From Chelatococcus sp. (lineage in GTDB: Bacteria; Pseudomonadota; Alphaproteobacteria; Rhizobiales; Beijerinckiaceae): a stretch of 19,203 nucleotides of DNA. Both the position numbers and the translations under genes were made by a program. Positions 13,480-19,203 of this stretch are shown piece after piece. The notes under the pieces are model-generated. The model had not been told where the DNA came from and did not search any database. It saw only the letters and a list, made by a program, of their open reading frames with translations. Position 1 is the stretch's first letter. Each line of letters opens with the position of its first letter. The stretch is from positions 1 through 19,203 of the forward strand of contig QFQY01000073.1 in assembly GCA_003248805.1 (NCBI GenBank), read 5' to 3'.

Positions 13480-14401
13480 GACGGTGCGCCCTTCGCGCTG
13501 GCGCCGGCTCCTCGACAGCGACATCGGCTGGAGCTTCCGCCGGACGCCGGCGGCCTGGCTCTCGGCCATCGTGCTGGCGCTGCTGATCCTGACGGCGGTC
13601 TTCGCCCCATTGATCGCGCCGCAGAACCCCCATGACCTCGCCCAGATCTTCATCGACAAGGCGGAAATCCCGCCGATCTGGAGCAAGGACGGGGAATGGC
13701 CCTTCCTTCTCGGCACCGATCCGCAGGGTCGCGACGTCCTGTCGGCCATCCTCTACGGCACCCGCGTCTCGCTGGCGATCGGGCTTGCGGCCGTCCTGGT
13801 CTCGATGGCGATCGGTGTCACGCTCGGCCTGCTCGCCGGGTTCCATGGCGGGCGCATCGACAATCTGCTGATGCGGCTCGGGGACACGGTGCTGTCGATT
13901 CCGACGCTGCTGATGGCGATCCTTGTCTCGGCGATCTTCCGCGAATTGCTGCCGCCGCCGTTGCGCGAGCCCTTCGCGGCCGTCGTCCTGGTGCTCTCGA
14001 TCTCGCTGACCAACTGGGTCCAGTACGCCCGGACCGTGCGCGCCTCGACCATGGTCGAGCGGCGCAAAGAGTATGTGCTGGCGGCGCGCATCATCAAGGT
14101 CCCGGCGCGCCGGATCATGGCACGCCACATCCTGCCCAATACGCTGACGCCGGTCATGGTGGCGGCCACGCTCAATCTCGGCCTCGCCATCCTGTCGGAA
14201 GCGACATTGTCCTTTCTCGGCGTCGGCATGCCGATCACCCAACCCTCGCTGGGCACGCTGATCCGCATCGGCAACCAGTATCTGTTCTCGGGCTCCTGGT
14301 GGCTCGTCGTGTTTCCCTCGCTGCAGCTCGGGCTGATCGTGTTGTCGGTCAACCTGCTCGGCGACTGGCTGCGCGACGCGCTGAACCCGAAGCTGCGCTG
14401 A
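13469..14401 (+). CDS. ABC permease, DppC/OppC-like
   Basis: A 310-residue permease. The N-terminal WRRLLDSDIGWSFRRTPAAW segment precedes the first membrane helix (about 29-47). The periplasmic FLLGTDPQGRDVLSAILYGTR motif is diagnostic of the DppC family. The EAA loop lies near 191-229 (EYVLAARIIKVPARRI), followed by LSFLGVGMPITQPSLG. A GGAGG site lies 4-5 bases before the ATG, within the upstream gene, which it overlaps by 11 bases. It forms the channel with the preceding permease. Confidence 0.94.
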   Translation: MPVETVRPSRWRRLLDSDIGWSFRRTPAAWLSAIVLALLILTAVFAPLIAPQNPHDLAQIFIDKAEIPPIWSKDGEWPFLLGTDPQGRDVLSAILYGTRVSLAIGLAAVLVSMAIGVTLGLLAGFHGGRIDNLLMRLGDTVLSIPTLLMAILVSAIFRELLPPPLREPFAAVVLVLSISLTNWVQYARTVRASTMVERRKEYVLAARIIKVPARRIMARHILPNTLTPVMVAATLNLGLAILSEATLSFLGVGMPITQPSLGTLIRIGNQYLFSGSWWLVVFPSLQLGLIVLSVNLLGDWLRDALNPKLR

Positions 14402-14426
14402 CAAGCCCTCATAGGAAACGCCCGCG

Positions 14427-15623
14427 ATGACCGCCTCCCTCCTGCTGCGCAACGTCCGCCCTTATGCCGGCCCCACCGTCGACATGCTGATCGAGGCCGG
14501 CAAGATCGCTCGCGTGACTGCCGGGATCGCCGCCCCGGCCGGCATGCCTGTCGAGGATGGCTGCGGCGAGATCGTCATCCCCGGGCTGGTCGAGGCCCAT
14601 ACCCATCTCGACAAGAGCCTGTGGGGCCTGCCCTGGTACACCAACGAGGTCGGCCCGCGCCTGATCGACAAGATCGACAATGAGCGCCTGAACAAGAAGC
14701 GGCTCGGCATCGAGCCGGCGCGCCAATCGGCGAGGCAGAGCATCCAGTCCTCGCTGATGGGCTCGACGCATATCCGCAGCCATGTCGACGTCGACACCGA
14801 GCATGGGCTCTGGGGCGTCGAGGGCGTGATGGCGACGCGCGACGCCTATCGCGACATCGTCGACATCGAGCTGGTGGCCTTCCCGCAATCGGGGCTGCTG
14901 CGTCGCCCGGGCACGCTGGAGCTGATGGACGCGGCGATGAAGGCCGGATGCGAAGTTGTCGGCGGGCTCGACCCCTGCGCCATCGACCGCGACCCGAAGG
15001 GCCATCTCGATGCCGTCTTCGCCCTCTGCCAGACCTACGGCAAGCCGCTCGACATCCATCTGCACGAGCCCGGCGAGATGGGCCTATTCTCGACGGATCT
15101 GATCATCGAGCGCACGCGCGCACTCGGCATGAAGGGTAAGGTCACGATCAGCCACGCCTTCAGCCTGGGGGCCGACCCCGCTCTGGTCGATCCGGTGATC
15201 GAGCAACTCGCCGAACTCGACATCGCGATCATGACGACCGGGCCTGCCAGCCGCCCGGCGCCGCCGGTGAAGAAGCTGCTGGCGGCCGGTGTGCGCGTCT
15301 GCTCGGGCTCGGATGGCATCCGCGACACCTGGGGGCCCTATGGCAATGCCGACATGCTGGAGCGCGCCATGTTCGTGGGCCTGCGCAACAACCTGCGCCG
15401 CGACGACGAATTGCGGATGGCGCTCGACATTTGCACGGTTGAGGGCGCCCGGGTCATGGAACTCGACGGCTACGGCATCACCGTCGGCTGCAAGGCCGAC
15501 CTCGTCATCCTGCCAGGCGAGACACTGGCCGAGTCCATCGTGACGCGCTCGCCCCGGCGCCGTGTCGTCAAGGCGGGCCGGATCGTCGCCCGCGACGGCG
15601 TCTCGGTCAGGACTGCGCCGTGA
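14427..15623 (+). CDS. Amidohydrolase, cytosine deaminase-like
   Basis: A 398-residue amidohydrolase-superfamily enzyme resembling E. coli cytosine deaminase (CodA) and AtzC-type aminohydrolases. The metal set is complete: H58 and H60 in EAHTHLDKS, H211 with catalytic E214 in DIHLHEPGE, H243 in ISHAFSL and D296 in SGSDGIRDTWGPYG. It should hydrolyse a ring C-N or exocyclic amino bond of a small N-heterocycle in the cytoplasm. No signal peptide is seen. It follows the second permease by 25 bp, with AGGA upstream of the ATG. Its place inside a transporter operon suggests the imported compound is its substrate. The exact substrate is unknown; cytosine itself is not assured. Confidence 0.9.
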   Translation: MTASLLLRNVRPYAGPTVDMLIEAGKIARVTAGIAAPAGMPVEDGCGEIVIPGLVEAHTHLDKSLWGLPWYTNEVGPRLIDKIDNERLNKKRLGIEPARQSARQSIQSSLMGSTHIRSHVDVDTEHGLWGVEGVMATRDAYRDIVDIELVAFPQSGLLRRPGTLELMDAAMKAGCEVVGGLDPCAIDRDPKGHLDAVFALCQTYGKPLDIHLHEPGEMGLFSTDLIIERTRALGMKGKVTISHAFSLGADPALVDPVIEQLAELDIAIMTTGPASRPAPPVKKLLAAGVRVCSGSDGIRDTWGPYGNADMLERAMFVGLRNNLRRDDELRMALDICTVEGARVMELDGYGITVGCKADLVILPGETLAESIVTRSPRRRVVKAGRIVARDGVSVRTAP

Positions 15624-17125
15624 GCCTGCGCGCAGCCAGGCGGCCGGAGGGCCGCATTCTGCTCACCGCGCGCTGGCTCGTCGGCCACAAGGACGGCCGG
15701 CACCGTCTCTACGAGCATGGCGAGATCGTCTTCGAGGACGGCGCGGTGATCTTCACCGGGCACGGTTTCCCGGGCGAGGTGGCGCGGCGCATCGATTACG
15801 GCAACGCCCTGATCGGGCCCGGCTTCGTCGATCTCGACGCGCTCTCGGATCTCGACACCACGATCCTGGCCTATGACAACCAGCCGGCCTGGCAGAAGGG
15901 GCGCGTCTGGCCACGTTCCTATCTCGAGGCCGGCCCCTACGAGATGTATTCGCGCGAGGAACTCGCCTTCCAGAAAGCGCACGCCTTCGCGACGCTGATC
16001 CGCAACGGCATCACCACCGCCCTGCCGATCGCCTCGCTGTTCTACCGGGCCTGGGGCGAGACGGTGCAGGAGTTCGAGGACGCCGCCGAGGCCGCGGCGC
16101 GGCTCGGCCTGCGCACCTATCTCGGCCCGGCCTATCGCACAGGCAACCAGCTGGTCGAGGCCGACGGCACGATCACGACGCACTACGACGAAGAGCGCGG
16201 CTTGGCCGAGCTCGACGCCGCCATCGCCTTCTGCCGGCAAAACGAGGGCACGGCCGACGGCCTGATCCGGACCATGCTGGCACCCGACCGGATCGAGACC
16301 TCGACGGCGGAGCTCCTGCGCCGGACCGCCGCCGCCGGCCGCGAGCTCGACGTGCCGGTGCGGCTGCATTGCTGCCAGTCGAAGACGGAATACGACCTCG
16401 TGCTGTCCCAGCACGGCCTGAGTCCGCCGGAATGGCTGGAGAGTCTGGGGTTCCTCGACGAGCGCAGCCTGCTGCCGCACGGCACCTTCGTCTCCGGCAG
16501 CCGCCATATCACGCGGCCCGGCCGCGATCTCGCGATCATCCGCGACGCTGGCGCGACGATCGTGCACTGCCCGCTCGTCTCGGGCCGGCACGGCAACGCG
16601 ATCGACCATTTCGGCCGCTATCGCGAGATGGGCCTGAAGATCGGCATGGGCACCGACACCAGCCCGCCGGACATGATCATGAATCTGCAAGTCGGCATGA
16701 TCCTGGCGAGGGTCACGGCCGGCAGCGTCATGGCCTGCCGCAGCGAAGACTATTACGACGCCGCCACCATCGGCGGAGCCGATGCGCTGCGTCGGCCCGA
16801 TCTCGGTCGCCTGCAGCCCGGCAGCCGGGCCGACATCACCGTGTTCAACCTCGACGCCCCCCATCTCGGGCAGGTCATCGATCCGATCCAGACCATGCTG
16901 CTCGCCGGGCATGGCCGCGATTTCTCGACGGTGATCATCGACGGGCGCTTCGTGATGGAAGACCGGCTCATCCCGGGCGTCGACGAGGCGGCCGACAAGC
17001 GGCGCGCCCAGGCACAGTTCGAGGGCGTGATGGCGCGCTATCCTGAGCGTACGCATGGTCACCCGCCGGCGAGCGCGATCTTCTCGTCGAGCTACCCCGT
17101 CGAACCCGCGCAGGCCGGACGATGA
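15620..17125 (+). CDS. Atypical amidohydrolase lacking the HxH motif
   Basis: A 501-residue amidohydrolase of the chlorohydrolase/SsnA-like group, starting at a GTG that overlaps the previous stop (GTGA). After the usual GPGFVD turn, where family members have HxH, the sequence reads LDALSDLDTT: the histidine positions align with D73 and L75, with D77 and D79 nearby. The other ligands look present: H250 in VRLHCCQSKTE, H287 in LLPHGTF and D346 in GTDTSPPDMIM. A C-terminal RADITVFNLD strand is typical of the small beta domain. It may bind one metal, use aspartates as ligands, or have altered chemistry. A similar DLDAL version may exist in other proteobacterial homologues, so this is probably a subfamily trait and not damage. 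Confidence 0.88.
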   Translation: MSLRAARRPEGRILLTARWLVGHKDGRHRLYEHGEIVFEDGAVIFTGHGFPGEVARRIDYGNALIGPGFVDLDALSDLDTTILAYDNQPAWQKGRVWPRSYLEAGPYEMYSREELAFQKAHAFATLIRNGITTALPIASLFYRAWGETVQEFEDAAEAAARLGLRTYLGPAYRTGNQLVEADGTITTHYDEERGLAELDAAIAFCRQNEGTADGLIRTMLAPDRIETSTAELLRRTAAAGRELDVPVRLHCCQSKTEYDLVLSQHGLSPPEWLESLGFLDERSLLPHGTFVSGSRHITRPGRDLAIIRDAGATIVHCPLVSGRHGNAIDHFGRYREMGLKIGMGTDTSPPDMIMNLQVGMILARVTAGSVMACRSEDYYDAATIGGADALRRPDLGRLQPGSRADITVFNLDAPHLGQVIDPIQTMLLAGHGRDFSTVIIDGRFVMEDRLIPGVDEAADKRRAQAQFEGVMARYPERTHGHPPASAIFSSSYPVEPAQAGR

Positions 17126-18096
17126 CGGCACTGCTCTCGGTCAGGGACCTGCGCATCGTCTTCGACGGCCGGCACGGTGCTCTGACGGCGCTCGACAGCG
17201 TCAGCTTCGAGATCGCTCCCGGCGAGATCCTTGGGGTCGTCGGTGAGTCGGGCGCGGGCAAGTCTTTGACCGGAACGGCGGTCATCGGTCTGCTGGATCC
17301 GCCCGGCCGCATCAGCGGCGGCGAGATCCATCTCGACGGCCAGCGCATCGACACCCTGCCGCAGGCCGCGATGCGCCAGCTGCGCGGCCGCCGGATCGGG
17401 GCGATCTTCCAGGATCCGCTGACCTCGCTGCATCCGCTGCTGACGGTCGGCGACCAACTCGTCGAGACCATCCTGACCCATCTTCCGGTTTCGCGCGGGG
17501 AGGCGCGCCAGCGCGCGCTCGCCCTGCTGAACGAGGTCGGCATCCCGGCGGCGGAGACGCGCATCGACCAGTATCCGCACCAGTTCTCGGGCGGCATGCG
17601 TCAGCGGGTCGTGATCGCGCTCGCGCTCTGCGCCGAGCCACAGCTGATCATCGCAGACGAGCCGACGACAGCGCTCGACGTCTCGATCCAGGCGCAGATC
17701 ACGACATTGCTGAAGCGGCTCTGCCGCGAGCACGGCACCGCGATCATGCTGGTGACGCACGACATGGGCGTCATCGCAGAAACGGCCGACCGCGTCGCGG
17801 TGATGTATGCCGGCCGCATCGTCGAGATCGGCCCGGTCGATGAGGTGACGCGCCGGCCGCGCCATCCCTACACCGCGGGCCTGATGGCCTCTATCCCGAG
17901 CGTCCATGCCCGACACGCCGTGCTCAACCAGATCGACGGGTCGATGCCGCGGCTGGGCGCGATCCCGCAGGGCTGCGCCTTCAATCCGCGCTGCGGATCT
18001 GCAACCGATCTCTGCCGGACGGACAGGCCCGCGCTCCGGTCGTCTGCCCATGCCGCGGCCTGCCATTTTCCACTGATGGAGGGCGCGCATGCCTGA
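17122..18096 (+). CDS. ABC ATP-binding protein, DppD/OppD-like
   Basis: A 324-residue ATPase. Walker A GESGAGKS is at 41-48, the Q-loop is IFQDPLTSLHP (Q97), the signature FSGGMRQR is at 155-162, and Walker B LIIADEPTTALD starts at about 175, with the switch histidine in LVTHDMG. The C-terminal oligopeptide-transporter extension carries the cysteine motif GCAFNPRCGSATDLC plus a later cysteine, which in related proteins can bind an iron-sulphur cluster. The ATG overlaps the amidohydrolase stop (ATGA). It forms a heterodimer with the next ATPase. Confidence 0.95.
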   Translation: MTALLSVRDLRIVFDGRHGALTALDSVSFEIAPGEILGVVGESGAGKSLTGTAVIGLLDPPGRISGGEIHLDGQRIDTLPQAAMRQLRGRRIGAIFQDPLTSLHPLLTVGDQLVETILTHLPVSRGEARQRALALLNEVGIPAAETRIDQYPHQFSGGMRQRVVIALALCAEPQLIIADEPTTALDVSIQAQITTLLKRLCREHGTAIMLVTHDMGVIAETADRVAVMYAGRIVEIGPVDEVTRRPRHPYTAGLMASIPSVHARHAVLNQIDGSMPRLGAIPQGCAFNPRCGSATDLCRTDRPALRSSAHAAACHFPLMEGAHA

Positions 18097-19072
18097 CCGC
18101 GCCACAATCCTGGAAGTCGCTTCCGCTTCCTGCCGCTTCGATGTCTCGGCGCCGGCTCTGTCCCGGTTCCTGAGCCGCCAGCCGCGCCGCATCCTGCGCG
18201 CGGTCGAGGATGTCTCGTTCACGGTCGCGCGCGGCTCGACCTTCAGCATCGTCGGCGAATCCGGCTGCGGGAAGTCGACGCTGGCGCGCATGGTGGTCGG
18301 GCTGCAGAAGCCGACCGACGGCACGATGCGCTTTCGCGACATCGAGCGCGCCGATGGCGGGTCCGGGCCACCGCGCGTGCAGATGATCTTCCAGGATCCC
18401 TATGCCTCACTCAATCCGCGCTGGCGCGTCGGGGACATTGTGGCCGAGCCGATCCGTGAGCTCGGGCTTCGCCCAAGCGAGACCGAAACCCGGGCGCGCG
18501 TCGGAGAGTTGCTCGAAATCGTCGGGCTCTCGCGGGGCGATGCGCAGCGCTATCCCCACGCCTTCTCGGGCGGCCAGCGTCAGCGCATCTCGATTGCGCG
18601 CGCGCTGGCCACCGAAGCCGATTTTCTGGTCTGCGACGAGCCGACATCGGCGCTCGACGTGTCGGTGCAGGCCCAGATCCTGAACCTGATGGTCAGGCTC
18701 CAGCAGGAATTCGGCCTGACCTATCTCTTCATCAGCCACAATCTCTCCGTCGTGCGCCACATGTCGGATCACCTGGCGATCATGTATCTCGGCCGCATCG
18801 TCGAGAGCGGCCCGGCCGAACAGGTCTTCAGCGAGCCGCGCCACCCCTACACACGGCTGCTGCTCGACACGATCCCCGATATCGAGAAGCCCAACCGCGC
18901 ACGCCGACCGATGTCGGGCGAGGTGCCGAGCCCGATCGCGCCGCCGCCGGGCTGCGCCTTCCATCCGCGATGTCCGATAGCGACTGACATTTGCCGCATG
19001 GCGCGGCCCGAACTGCGCATGGAAAGCGACGTCAGTGTCGCCTGCCATCATCAGTCCGTCCGGACAGCCTGA
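18089..19072 (+). CDS. ABC ATP-binding protein, DppF/OppF-like
   Basis: A 327-residue ATPase, the second subunit of the pair. Walker A GESGCGKST is followed by IFQDPYASLNPRWRVGDIVAEP, signature FSGGQRQRISIARAL, Walker B FLVCDEPTSALD and the switch histidine in FISHNLSVV. The C-terminal cysteine motif GCAFHPRCPIATDIC is complete. GGAGGG lies a few bases before the ATG, and the gene overlaps its neighbour by 8 bases. It is the last gene of cluster B; an IS3-type element begins 12 bp after its stop, and no terminator is seen between them. Confidence 0.95.
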   Translation: MPDRATILEVASASCRFDVSAPALSRFLSRQPRRILRAVEDVSFTVARGSTFSIVGESGCGKSTLARMVVGLQKPTDGTMRFRDIERADGGSGPPRVQMIFQDPYASLNPRWRVGDIVAEPIRELGLRPSETETRARVGELLEIVGLSRGDAQRYPHAFSGGQRQRISIARALATEADFLVCDEPTSALDVSVQAQILNLMVRLQQEFGLTYLFISHNLSVVRHMSDHLAIMYLGRIVESGPAEQVFSEPRHPYTRLLLDTIPDIEKPNRARRPMSGEVPSPIAPPPGCAFHPRCPIATDICRMARPELRMESDVSVACHHQSVRTA

Positions 19073-19084
19073 TTATCTGAGATG

Positions 19085-19164
19085 TGGACTGCACCCGGTC
19101 CGTTAGACACCGCCGACCTATCCTTGGACTGCACCCGGTCCGTTAGACACCGCCGACCTATCCT
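19085..19164. repeat. Tandem duplication of a 40-bp IS end
   Basis: A 40-bp unit starting TGGACTGCACCCGGTCCG is present twice in direct, back-to-back order (19085-19124 and 19125-19164) with no mismatches. The unit matches the general look of IS3-family terminal repeats (TGNACTGCACCC type). The second copy leads into the orfA ribosome-binding site. Confidence 0.9.
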
Positions 19165-19184
19165 TTGAGCATAGGAGGTTGGTC

Positions 19185-19203
19185 ATGAGTTCGCAGAGAT
19201 TTG
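19185..19203 (+). CDS. IS3-family transposase orfA, first six codons only
   Basis: The coding sequence begins ATG AGT TCG CAG AGA TTT (MSSQRF) and runs off the window. AGGAGG lies 6 bases before the ATG. The start fits IS3-family orfA, a small helix-turn-helix protein that normally joins orfB by programmed frameshifting. The rest of the gene cannot be judged. Confidence 0.65.

Larger units (their letters stand above)
19085..19203 (+). mobile_element. IS3-family insertion sequence, left end (cut by window)
   Basis: The element is recognised by a TGGACTGCACCCGG terminal sequence, a short leader and a strong AGGAGG ribosome-binding site before an ATG that starts MSSQRF, the usual beginning of a group of IS3-family orfA proteins. 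Only the first ~40-120 bases lie in the window, depending on which duplicated end is counted as the true terminus. Confidence 0.75.

Noticed and set aside
12295..14452. Two long minus-strand frames opposite the permease genes
   Set aside because: They are rich in Arg, Gln and Asp, typical of antisense to membrane protein genes; the plus frames have clear permease motifs.
15470..17131. Long minus-strand open frame opposite the second amidohydrolase
   Set aside because: It is a high-GC shadow with Arg/Asp/His-rich sequence and no family resemblance; the plus-strand frame encodes a clear amidohydrolase.
17092..18342. Long minus-strand open frame opposite the ATPase genes
   Set aside because: The plus strand carries two ABC ATPases with all motifs; the antisense peptide has no recognisable domain.
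19085..19164. Short CRISPR-like array
   Set aside because: There are only two identical units directly abutting with no spacer, and they match an IS terminal sequence.

Overview
The window is high-GC DNA with alphaproteobacterial features, most likely from a Rhizobiales/Hyphomicrobiales soil bacterium (a Bosea-like genus would fit; this is an inference from codon use and gene content, not a proven assignment). It carries two compact gene clusters for uptake and catabolism of small molecules, between a tRNA-Ser gene with an IS91-family remnant at the left edge and the start of an IS3-family insertion sequence at the right edge. The layout resembles an accessory 'metabolic island' beside a tRNA gene, although no integrase and no second attachment site are visible.

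Left edge (1-768): the 3' part of tRNA-Ser(UGA), then directly abutting it the last ~80 codons of an IS91-family transposase and ~445 bp without a gene, probably the rest of that element's 3' end.

Cluster A (769-8020, minus strand, read right to left): a Tat-exported NMT1/THI5-type substrate-binding protein, its ATPase and permease (a nitrate/taurine/thiamine-precursor type ABC importer), an FAD-dependent oxidoreductase, a family III CoA-transferase, an enoyl-CoA hydratase, a 7Fe-type ferredoxin and a LysR regulator as the last gene. Gaps are tiny and several starts overlap the preceding stop (ATGA, GTGA, TGATG), so this looks like one transcript. The set reads as: import an organic acid, activate it with CoA, perform a flavin/ferredoxin redox step and hydrate the enoyl-CoA. 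The substrate cannot be read from the sequence. A CMP/dCMP-type zinc deaminase (8165-8605) lies just upstream on the same strand.

Middle (8606-9134): about 530 bp with no convincing gene and one strong hairpin. Then a minus-strand pair, a GntR/FCD regulator followed by a flavin reductase-like protein (9135-10537).

Cluster B (10800-19072, plus strand): a dipeptide/oligopeptide-type substrate-binding protein, two permeases, two amidohydrolases (one cytosine-deaminase-like; one lacking the usual HxH metal motif) and two ATPases, with overlapping or near-overlapping genes. A near-perfect 29-bp inverted repeat in the divergent region between gntR and this operon, overlapping a plausible promoter, is the best candidate for the GntR operator. 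The cluster probably imports and hydrolyses a nitrogen-containing amide or heterocycle.

Right edge (19073-19203): the start of an IS3-family element, with its terminal 40 bp duplicated in tandem, and the first six codons of its orfA.
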